A stretch of 64,000 bases of DNA from Albula goreensis (taxonomy: Eukaryota; Chordata; Actinopteri; Albuliformes; Albulidae), in contig CM040758.1 of the NCBI GenBank assembly GCA_022829145.1, positions 9,160,128-9,224,127 of the forward strand, written 5' to 3'. Below, in pieces: positions 36,301 through 45,450 of the stretch. The notes below the pieces were generated by a model that was given only the letters and a program-made list of their open reading frames with translations, was not told the origin of the DNA and searched no databases. The position numbers and the translations under genes are program-made. Each line of letters opens with the position of its first letter. Within the stretch, counting starts at the first letter, position 1.

Positions 36301-39300
36301 GGGAATACAATGATGAAAAACCTAAAATGAAACTGATTAGATAAATAGTGTATGAAATATCATAACACAAGCATTTAATATGTACAATAACATCTGCTGT
36401 TGAAAAACAAGTAGTTCAATGAAATGATATGCTTCATGGAGTTATTTCCAACCCAGCTCAGTTAAACATTGGTAGTTTGTTGGTTAAGTTGTTAGATATT
36501 CAGCCATTTTGTGAATTTCTGTGCCCATCCCTCTTCTACTGATATGAAGGAGCAATATACAGCTCAAGTTCAAGCATAATTCCATCTTTTGATTAATTTG
36601 GACATCCATCTGCAATAGCATATTAGATTTCTGTTAGGTTGTAGCCCACAATGGGAATAGGCATAAGTTTGACCTGTAGGGAAACAAGGTCAAAGTTGGT
36701 TTTGTTAAACTAATGACTAAAATTATGCAATTCATGTTTGATGTTCTGAACTTGGTTAATAGGGTAAAGCAATTTCCATGGTTTTATGTACACCCTGTTT
36801 ATGATTATATCCATTTGACCTCAAACAAACAGACAGTCAAACCAAAAAATAAAATAAACATCTTGATTTTGCTACCAATTATGTTAAATTATGTTTTAAT
36901 TTATGTATTAATGTATGTCTACGGATTTGAGATATCGGGAAGCCGATGTATTTAAGGCTTAACTCTCAGGGCAGTCAAGCAAACCAGCCAACACAACCAT
37001 CCAGTATAGCCCTTAAATAACTGCTGATCATGGACTGAACATGGAAACAATTCTTCTTTTCTCATATGATTTTTGCAATAACAAATTAAAATTGCAATAC
37101 CTCTTCAATGATGACAATACCTAATAAATAACTAATAAGAAATGGTAGAGTTAGGCTTCAGGAACCCATTCTGGAGCTTCAATAGCCTGTCAATCACTGA
37201 CTTGTTTGGACAAATGAAAAGGCCTGACTCTCTTTGGCAACAGAAAATGATTGGTTGAGCAAGGAATTTACATGATACATTCCAGCATATTGTAGCTTCC
37301 ACCCCTTTTTTGGTTGCACACAATCTCAGTGTGCCATCACAAGAACCTATGGTGCATCAATAAGTAAATGAAATATTAAGTGTTAAGTACTTTAACTTCA
37401 GCAGATTGTACAATACAAGAACAGTCAATGAACTCTTATTAGAGTAAAATTTACTCTTACCAGAGTTAATTTAGCACTGAACAATATATTACTTGGGGTG
37501 ATGGTGAATTTTAGGGAGGTAGGGCATTGCTGATGTTCCCTTCAGCAAAGAACTTCACCTCAATTGCTTTAACAAAAATACAGCTGTATAAATGGATTAG
37601 GTTCAACAACACAAACGTTCATTTGCCCTGGATAATGGTGGCTGTGAGATAGCTAAAATGTTAATGTAATGTAATTGTATTGTATTTCTTGTAGCCTAGC
37701 GTGAAAGTGGAGTTTGGGCAGATCGTGATCTACACCACCGGCTTCCGTGTGGTGAGGAACACGTTTGAGCGCTGTGAGCTCGTCCGCAAGATCTTCCAGA
37801 ACCACCGGGTCAAGTTCCTGGAGAAGAACGTGGCGCTGAATGGGGAGTATGGGAAGGAGCTGGAGGAGCGCTGCCAGAGGGTGGGGGAGCCCCCTTCCCT
37901 GCCCGTGGTCTTCATCGACGGACACTACCTCGGGGTTAAGTCAAACTTAGCACAACACCTGTGGGTGATGATAGTCCCCCACCTGCCCCTTTATAAGAAC
38001 ACAAGATATGCCCATTTCAGGCAAAACAGCTGGGACAATTTCAGAGTTTGCATTTCAGAAAATTTCTGTTCATCTGCATTGTTGTGGACAAAATGACAAG
38101 GAATATTACACGCGTTTTAAAAAACTGAAATATGTTAACTATGAATTACATTCACTGTGAATAGCTAAATGTTTCCTTAGTTACAAAGCAAAACTTGATA
38201 CAATGCATAACAGCTAATGGTTTTTAATACACCACATAAAGACAGGGTGATTTCCATGATGTAAGCTGGTGAATAATTTAACGATTACCTCTTTGCTGAT
38301 GTTGTTGTTGGACATACAGTTATGTCTGTTCATACTGGTTGGAAAATACAGCACTAAAGCATTTCAGAGAGTTTTTTCCTCCAGGGTACAACAACAGTGC
38401 CCAAACCACAAATCAAACTTACAACCTCTGGCTGAGCTCACAGCCTCCCGCAAATTTGAAGTTGGATTTTTCTTATCTGTATGTGAAAGTGTTGACATAT
38501 CGGACAAAAAGACTGCCATGTACAGTGAGTAAAACTTGAGATGAATCGAATTGATTGGAAGCAGTTTAATATGGAAACTATGTGCTAGTTTACCCACCAG
38601 TGCAGGGTTTACCTGAATGCGCTGCCCCCTTTGTTTAATGTCAGGTATTGCACTTTCGTTGACGTCTCAGAATGACAGCTCTGATCTCTGCGGTCTTTGT
38701 GTAAGGCATCAGTCTATTGACATATCGTATTCATTTTTCAGGGTGCTGAGAAAATACTAGGGATGAATGAATCAGGAGACCTTCAGGACCTGCTCACCAA
38801 AATAGAGGTAATCCATGTTAGACTACACATAATGATTTAAACTTGGTTAAATCTGCTATTTACAAATAGTATATGAAATTCTGAATCACTGTATGTGCTG
38901 AGTCCAAGGCCAAATTTGTCTTGTTTATGGAACAAATCATTCTCAGTATGCTTCAAAATATTCTAAGAATGTTATGCGTCATTGAGGCTGACTGGTCGCT
39001 GTACCTCAGCGTGTAGCCTGTTTAGCTCTCCTCATCCCCTATGGGTCTGGTTAGAGGAACTGAAGGTGTCTAAAGTGGTCCAGCGCCCACAGAACCCAGG
39101 ATCAGTGCCAGTTTCCTGGTGGGTTTGTGAACTGGAGAACTTAGGTGCCCTTTATGTGGAAGGTAAATGGCAGTGCCAGACCTCCCCTCTCCATTCAGCA
39201 AAACTGCGCCAGGGCAGGAATAAGCAGAGACACCGTATCAATTATGCATCCACAATCTGCCATGAATTATGAATGGGCATCAATAAATACCATTAATAAT

Positions 39301-39912
39301 GGATGCTGAGAGCCAGCTTTAGCATTCACAGAATTTGTTGATACACAGCAGGGGGAGCCATATCATCCAGGAGAGCAAATTGGGGCTCGTCTGAGTCACG
39401 CTCCCCCAGGCCGAGATAGGAGGGAGAGCGACAGGAGCTAGTGTATTCCAAAGTATACCTGTTGGCTGCTGTGGAGCTTTGGCCACCTTGCAAAATGATA
39501 AAAACATGGAGGCAATCCAGATACAAACTGCCACATGTATGTGATCAGTCCTTGAATGGAGCCAGTGGGAGTGACTGAATCACATATGCATTATATGCTG
39601 CAACTAGGACTGTGTTCAGACATACCTGCACCATAGTCCTCAATCCTGGTCATGGAGAGGCCTGAGATGTGTTGGTTTTTGTGGGCTACTACATGGTCCA
39701 GTACGTCTTTGTACCTCTCTTTTTTGTTGCAGAGGGTGCAGCACCCCCACCTGTGCCCCACCTGTGGGGGCTTCACCTTCATCCCATGCCCCTTGTGCCA
39801 TGGCAGCAAGATGTCCGTTTTCCGCAACTGCTTCACGGACTCCTTCAAGGCCCTAAAATGCACCGCGTGCAATGAAAACGGGCTGCAGCCCTGCCCCAGC
39901 TGCTCCCAGTAA
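29984..39912 (+). CDS. grxcr1: grxcr1, glutaredoxin and cysteine-rich domain-containing protein 1 (complete, 4 exons)
   Basis: Joined exons 29984-30385, 37695-37934, 38742-38807 and 39733-39912 give 295 residues, against about 290 in human GRXCR1. All three introns are GT-AG and phase 0. Residues 1-134 are a basic start (KKVRFRVAS), an acidic Ser-rich disordered part, and the conserved [18 protein letters not shown] block. Residues about 138-235 form a glutaredoxin-like fold with IVIYTT, cis-Pro (LPVVFIDG, Pro204) and the Gly214-Gly215 turn. The C-terminus carries four CxxC pairs (244/247, 255/258, 279/282, 290/293), probably zinc-binding. GRXCR1 localises along stereocilia of inner-ear hair cells; its loss causes the mouse pirouette phenotype and human deafness DFNB25, and in zebrafish it is linked to deglutathionylation affecting Usher proteins. 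Oddity: Gly150 sits where the redox Cys of the fold is expected. Identity is secure; a teleost a/b duplicate cannot be distinguished here. Confidence 0.97.
30651..30748 (+). repeat. Paralogous block inside grxcr1 intron 1 (partner at 28806)
   Basis: TTTATTGTGTTCTGTCAG and following segments repeat those at 28806-28903, same orientation, 1.8 kb apart, on the other side of exon 1. Confidence 0.6.
32961..32974 (+). promoter_or_regulatory. CTCF-like core motif, plus orientation (intron 1 of grxcr1)
   Basis: CCTGTAGGGGGCGC matches the CTCF core (AGGGGGCGC) with one deviation in the 5' part. Confidence 0.35.
33221..33606. mobile_element. MITE-like element with inverted ends
   Basis: The left end reads GGGGTGGGCAGTGTTTCACA. 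The right end, read in reverse complement, starts GGGGCAAGA and then also contains GTGTTTCAAAT. These are imperfect terminal inverted repeats about 385 bp apart. The 'GGGGTGGGCAGT.TTTCA' edge is familiar from non-autonomous fish DNA transposons. The interior is AT-rich and non-coding, with an A-run (about 33409-33426) and an 18-bp tandem repeat (33527-33570). Boundaries are approximate. Confidence 0.45.
33527..33570. repeat. 18-bp tandem repeat, about 2.4 copies
   Basis: The unit CATATTAAAAACATATTA is repeated without mismatch and lies inside the MITE-like element. Confidence 0.93.
37500..37680 (+). mobile_element. SINE relic ending at the grxcr1 exon 2 splice acceptor
   Basis: The body contains AGGGCATTGCTGATGTTCCC, a CAGCAAAGAACTTCACCT segment and CAGCTGTATAAATGGAT, the same landmarks as the SINE at 25779. 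A tail with GCCCTGGATAA and AATGTTAATGTAATGTAAT follows. It is inserted in the sense orientation in intron 1. The tail ends only about 15 bp before the acceptor AG at 37693-37694. The 5' start is approximate. Confidence 0.7.
37695..37934 (+). CDS. grxcr1: grxcr1 exon 2 (residues 135-214, glutaredoxin-like core)
   Basis: The acceptor TTGTAG is followed by CCT (Pro135). It ends at GGG (Gly214) before the donor GTTAAG, a non-optimal but legal GT site. It carries [29 protein letters not shown], the NGEYGKEL segment and [13 protein letters not shown]. Third-position G/C use is much higher than in the intron around it, as expected for coding sequence. The frame stays open for 54 codons into intron 2, but that extension has no similarity to the family. 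Confidence 0.95.
37935..38741 (+). other. grxcr1: grxcr1 intron 2 (807 bp)
   Basis: Donor GTTAAG, acceptor TTTTTCAG, phase 0. Nothing else recognisable is seen in it. Confidence 0.92.
38742..38807 (+). CDS. grxcr1: grxcr1 exon 3 (residues 215-236)
   Basis: A 66-bp exon encoding [22 protein letters not shown], the Gly-Gly turn and last helix of the glutaredoxin fold. Acceptor TTTTTCAG, donor GTAATC. It is too short to be found by open-frame length; it is identified by family similarity and the phase-0 fit between exons 2 and 4. Confidence 0.95.
38808..39732 (+). other. grxcr1: grxcr1 intron 3 (925 bp)
   Basis: Donor GTAATC, acceptor TTTTGTTGCAG, phase 0. Open frames on both strands inside it have no recognisable content. 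Confidence 0.92.
39733..39912 (+). CDS. grxcr1: grxcr1 exon 4 (residues 237-295 and stop)
   Basis: Begins [13 protein letters not shown] and encodes the cysteine-rich C-terminus: CPTC, seven residues, CPLC; then CTAC, seven residues, CPSC. This symmetric CxxC-x7-CxxC layout, with Gly-rich links, resembles DnaJ-type zinc modules. The highly conserved [18 protein letters not shown] segment joins the two halves. Stop TAA at 39910-39912. Confidence 0.96.
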   Translation, partial: RVQHPHLCPTCGGFTFIPCPLCHGSKMSVFRNCFTDSFKALKCTACNENGLQPCPSCSQ

Positions 39913-40021
39913 GGACTGCCTGAACTCAGCCCACCCAATCCCTCCCCTCCTGCTGGCCAAGCATGGAACTGCACCAAGACCTCACAGCACAGTCATCACA
40001 CACTGTTAATGTGAGAATGGT

Positions 40022-40027
40022 AATAAA
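40022..40027 (+). terminator. grxcr1: Polyadenylation signal AATAAA of grxcr1
   Basis: A canonical AATAAA lies 110 bp after the stop codon, implying a short 3'UTR with cleavage near 40040-40050. Later ATTAAA-type signals could give longer forms. Confidence 0.75.
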
Positions 40028-40410
40028 GACAGTATTTATACAATACATGGTAAATTGACTTGCTTATTGAGTTGTCACAAGCCAGTTAAATAAGCAGAAC
40101 TATAACAGAAACCCTCTTTTTACATAAGCCTAACTGCATAAATCTAGTAATGATTCAACAGATTTACACTTAGCATTTGTGGGTGCTGAAGTATTTGTTG
40201 AAGGGAGAACTTTAATGTCTTGAAACACTCTTTGCAATAGCTACATTTAAAAGATCAGGAGAGTGTTACATATTGGTCTTAGAAGAACTTAGCTGCCCAT
40301 CTTTAACTGTAAAGTACTTTGGGTTCAAGACTGTAAATCAATTAATATTACATGTAATTTATATAATAAATTAAAATTATCAACAGATCTATACTATTTC
40401 TACCACTTCT

Positions 40411-40461
40411 ACTAATAATAATAATAGTCATCCATATCATCATCATCATCATCATCATCAT
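40411..40461. repeat. (AAT)n and (CAT)n trinucleotide repeats
   Basis: A short AAT run, a 12-bp spacer, and then about eight CAT units. Confidence 0.92.
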
Positions 40462-43449
40462 TGTGTTGGGAAACAGAGACATGTGAGAGGTTTATAAAGG
40501 GACTCGGTATATCTCTGGTGGAACACAGTGACCCAGATGAGTCACAGTGACCAAGAAATGAAAAATGAGTTATTCATCTAACTGGAAATGGGTATTATTA
40601 TTGTGAGAACATAATTTTAGCCACTTATAGCCATCATTTGACACAGAGCCAAGGATACCAGGAACAGCAGGTGTTTGAGACAATTCATTTGAGTAAATAA
40701 GACACTCCTTGCCTGCTTAGTGAAAATTCCTGTAATTGAATGTAAAAATCATGCTCTCACTAATTTATCAAGTGTCTGAGGAGTTTATTTGCTTACTAGC
40801 TTAGGAGTACTTAAAATGGAATACCCATTTTGGGTTTTTTAAGTTTCAGATTTAAGGGAGATCAAAAATAAGTTAAAAAAAAAAAAAAAAGTTGTTTCCC
40901 AACTACAATATTTTGTCTGACCCGAGAAATGTATATTCATATCCCCTGTCTCATGTTACTGTCCCATGGTACAGTTACAAAATTCATATTTTACTTATGA
41001 CTGAAAATGTGTATAATTGCATCTAATTGGAATTTAATTTCAACATTAACATCATCTGGAAAAAACACAGAGGCATTTTTCAGAGTTCATCCCTAGGGTA
41101 GGAGTCTAATCTCAGCTGACCACAGCAAGTAGAAAGCCCTTACAGTATATGTCAGATTTTTCAACGCCTGACACGTCTAGCAGAGACCATCTCACGGGTG
41201 TCTCCCCTGATGGAGGCTCCCTGGGTGTCCGTTAATGGAGAGGCATGTGAGAAATGGACGCTGCTGGCAGGGTGAGCGGTGATGAAGGAGAGCTCAAGAG
41301 CACGCGCTCCATATGTGTCAGATGTATGGAGTCCATGATGAGGCCGACTGCTGACGCCGCAGCCTGCCAGCGCTGCTCAACAAAAAAACACCTCACAGCC
41401 AGTCAGCTTCTCCTCTGGTGTCAGCAATGACCGGAGGTCATACGCTAACATGTCCTCTGCATCAACTTCTGAGATCTGCTGCGTTATAGAAAACATGATA
41501 ACACAGTCACGTCACATAATTAACCAAAGTTTCTTCTATCAAGTGCTTTTTAACCCCTTTTTTTCTGACTTGCACTGGAGAATTTTACTAGTCCTACCTA
41601 CCATGACAGAACTCAGGAGGGCATGGCAGAGTAAGTGTTTCCTGTGGTTTGCATGGAGACTAGCCTTTAAAAACTGCAGAAGTGACACAAGTCATACCCT
41701 GCATATGCCTATGCGATATACATTGACCTGACAATCTTGCAGGTGAATGTGCTGGCGTATAGAGGTCACTGGACAGTGATGACACAAATGAGTTTAACTT
41801 GCTCACCTGGTGAAGCTGAGCTGATAGTTGCTTCACTAATGTGGACATCCTGCCACGGCTGAAGAACAACCAGAGTTTTGCTCACCCAGAGTCCTATGCT
41901 TGTTTTTTGTACTTATTTCTGCACTGTCCATTGTTATGATTTACGCTGTAAAATTTCTACCCTACCAAGGTAGGAATCTATCAATAGCCCAGTGTCTCAC
42001 CTCCAAAATTTTGTGCAATGTGCAGTTTTGGTTTGGACACACAATGCAAAAATTGCAACTGTAATAAACTGAATAGTCACAAATGGCTTGGGCAATTCAT
42101 AAATCAACATTGGAATACCTTCATTCATCATACTGGTGATCTGTAGTCACATGGGACCTACAATCCATGATTAAAATTGTCTGTGACACCATAGTCACTC
42201 TTAATAACATTTTTAATTTAATATGTTTTTTGATGCATCTGCACAGACTGACTGAATTTCCCTTTATGGCATAAAGAACATAGCGAAATTTTAGAGTGTT
42301 AATCACCACATATGATAGTCGCTGGTTATTTAAGAAACAGGAAATGTAATCTTCGTGGTCAGTAGCAACCCCATTGTAATATAACATCATATGGGTGGAT
42401 AAATCTGCAGCTTTATGAATTATATGAGAAACCCCATTCCACTGGTCTGAACAGAAGAAACTGGCATTATGAAAATATTCCCCAGCCAGCACAAGCTCAG
42501 CTTTTGCCATGGCATCTGTGAGGCTCTGCCCAAGGAGAGCTGTTGACATGCATTCTCTTTTTATAATCCAAACTAAACCGAGTGCTTTCCATGTCGTATA
42601 ACATAACCTCCAGTGTTTAACACGGTGACATCTTAATCTCCTCTGTCATGAAGTGTGATACAGCCACAGCCTGTCTCCCCTTGGGGAGCTATCTGAATAA
42701 ATGGCTACATATCGCTAATCCTATTGTACACAGAGAGAGAGATGGGAAATTCATGAGACTGGGAGCACTGCAGATGCACTGTAACTTCATCTTGAATCTG
42801 CATGGAACTGTTACTCAACTGTTACACAATGATAACTACGGCAAACATGGAAGGCAGTGAGCAAATACAAAAGACAAAAAGGCCACATCATTGTTCTTTA
42901 GACAGGTGAAGAACTGGATGTAACAAAAGAACCACAATATAACAGAAGAAGTGCATTCACACACACAACGTTATCAGGCCTTAAACTGAATTACCATCCC
43001 CTGGAGGCCTTACACTGAATTGTTGAAGCATTATGGGATGTGAAATGGCCCTGAAAAAGACTGTAAAGCAACACCTGGGCCAATGTCCAGTTAACCCCTG
43101 GTGTGTACGACTGTACCAGGTCAGGCTGGCGATTTGGGGATCAACACTCCCATAAGCCTTTTAACCCCTGGGTGGTACGAGCTTAAACTAAACAAGGCAA
43201 TAAATAACAGGGCAGGTCAGAAAAAATAAAACGCACAGCACCTGGAAAAAGCTGACTGTAGCACCTTCCACAGTCACTCCAACACTACTTAATACATACA
43301 TCACCCTGCTTAGTGCTGTGTCTGCATGCAATGAAAACCGTTTGAGAACCACACCCATAATGCACTTTGTTTCTTTTTTTTTGTTTTGGTAATTACTTGA
43401 TCGTTCTCCTTAAAAATCAGAATATCTGTTATGTACAGACTACCTACAT

Positions 43450-43479
43450 GCGCGCACGCACACACACAGACACACACAA
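43450..43479. repeat. (CA)n-rich microsatellite with CG start
   Basis: CGCGCACGCACACACAC followed by interrupted CA units. Confidence 0.85.
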
Positions 43480-44524
43480 AGAACTGAGGCATAAATTGCC
43501 TTCAGTTATTTCTCACAAGACTATTCCCACTGGACCTTTTTCCCTGAAGAAAATAGCAACACAATGTAAGCATCAAAGGTGTGTGGGTTGGAATGCGCTG
43601 TCCTTGCTTTGTAAGAACAGCCATCTTAGAGATGCATGATGCATTCCAGTTTTGTGTTGGCTGACCATTAATTTCTGGCTTGGAAATCTTTGGAAAGCCA
43701 CATTTACAGCATCATAACGTTTAATATTTAATGTTCAGTCTCACTTGACGGAAAGCTGGGTTTATGTACATAGTTTCGAGTAGTGCGATTATAGCTCAAA
43801 AGAACCTTGCCACAGGACACATTGACATGCTAAATAATTTATGTAGGCAAAGAATTTAGACTGCTCGCTTTACTTTCAATTATTCAGACCACAATGAGGC
43901 TGTTAGCCTGGGTCACTCACAGTCTGCAGACAAGGGGAAGAGGCAAGTGCAATTTTAATACTATGCGTCTCGATGCTTCATGCATTTCCTGGAAGCAGAC
44001 ATTACTCCTCTCACTGCCTAGGTTAGTGTCTGTGAGCTTTGCCTCAGTATGTCTTCACTGGCCACTGGCATGCTGTTTAATTCATTGGGTACCGCACTGG
44101 TGAGCATTACTGACCAGTGAACTGCAGTTAAATGGCTCATCAGTTGAGCTGTTGATGCATATTTTACAAGCTCTAGAATGCCCTCAGAAATCAAGCCCTT
44201 CATACATATATGACATTGCAGTGAATCTTTAGGTCCAGTAGATGGCACTGAATAATAGGAACTGAATTGAAGTTCACTACCCAGATCACAGTCACAGTGA
44301 GAGAGCTGTTGACCCAACAATGGTCCTCTATGCTACAATGTGACATTTTGACAAACTGTTAAAATTAAGAGAAATTGCAAGTGTACAAACAGCCAACAGT
44401 TTATCACTTGTCATAAAAATAAACAAAATATAGACACATACCTGTCATGTTTCAATGTTGAATAAACTATCATTTCACTGAAAAAATGCAATCTTCTGAC
44501 TCTCTGTTTAGGCATTCATAATAC

Positions 44525-44558
44525 CATGTGTGTGTATGTGTGTGTGTTTGTGTGTGTA
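44525..44558. repeat. (TG)n microsatellite, interrupted
   Basis: TG units broken by TATG and TTTG variants. Confidence 0.88.
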
Positions 44559-45183
44559 TTTGCTGCATGTGTGTACATATTCGTCTTCATACATATGTAA
44601 ATTGGTTACTTTATCACAAATAAAAAAGCAAAAATATTCAAAACCAGTTTTATCTCCCCTTCATTGAAACGAGACATGATTACATTAGTGGATTAATGTG
44701 TTGTGTGAAATTCACCCCCAATATGTTTATCTATCTCCAAAGTGAGGCAGGCAGGATTTATGGAAGCATTTCTGCATTTGTTTCCCCACATTAATCAAAA
44801 ATGTGGATCGCCAGGGGTGTCTCACAGACAGAGAGCAATTGAGCCATCTATATTACAGGAAAGGCCCTGTCTAACGGCATTAGCTCATAAGCGCGTCATA
44901 TTAACCATGCCAGACTGCGACCTGCAATGTTTATTGCAGGCAAGACTACGGAGAACGTCTACGGGGAATGCAAGCGAAGCTTAATGGTGCCACATACCTC
45001 ACCAAAAAGGAAATAAAATTCAAAGATGATCACATCAGATTAAATACTTTAGACAAAGGAAGGTCAGAAAGCACAATTACGGTATTTGTTTTGTGGTGTC
45101 TGCTCCATTCTATTCTACAATAATGCCATTTAATAACAATGATAAAAGTAGACGAGGGTGTACAATTTTAAGGCAAGCAGCAG

Positions 45184-45372
45184 TGACTCACAGCTCCAAT
45201 CCTGGAGGTTCAGTGTGTCTGCTGGTGTTTTTCAGCAGTACTTAATTTAAGTCATCGATTGGCTAAAGAATCCACATATCTTCTTTCTAACACCTAATTT
45301 GGCCTCTGACTGAAAGGACACCTGAAAAAAGCAGTGTACAGTCTAGCCCTGCAGAAATGGAGCTGTGAAGCC
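45184..45372. mobile_element. MITE-like element with approx. 20-bp inverted ends
   Basis: The left end reads CACAGCTCCAATCCTGGAGG (45189-45208). The right end, in reverse complement (45347-45367), reads CACAGCTCCATTTCTGCAGG. Three differences in 20 bp make clear terminal inverted repeats about 180 bp apart. The interior 'GTGTCTGCTGG' and 'CTAATTTGG' phrases are common to a widespread fish repeat beginning 'CCAATCCTGGAGG'. There is no coding capacity. Confidence 0.65.
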
Positions 45373-45387
45373 CTGATATAGATAGCA

Positions 45388-45450
45388 ATGATGAGAGAGT
45401 GAGGCTTCATGAGCCTTATTATGGGCGGGGCTAAGATAAACTGTCAATCA
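45388..45450 (+). repeat. Diverged dispersed repeat (partner at 8679-8740, inverted)
   Basis: GAGGCTTCATGAGCC, ATGGGCGGGGCTAAG and CTGTCAATCA occur in the order found on the minus strand at 8679-8740. Confidence 0.5.

Larger units (their letters stand above)
30386..37694 (+). other. grxcr1: grxcr1 intron 1 (7.3 kb)
   Basis: Donor GTAAGT, acceptor TTTCTTGTAG, phase 0. It contains a paralogous block (30651), a CTCF-like site (32961), a MITE-like element (33221-33606), T- and A-rich simple sequence around 35370-35400, and a SINE at its very 3' end. No other exon is seen. Confidence 0.9.

Noticed and set aside
37935..38096. Extension of grxcr1 exon 2 by 54 open codons
   Set aside because: It runs through a splice donor into intron. 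The family continues with GAEKIL, found in exon 3, and all phases agree without the extension.
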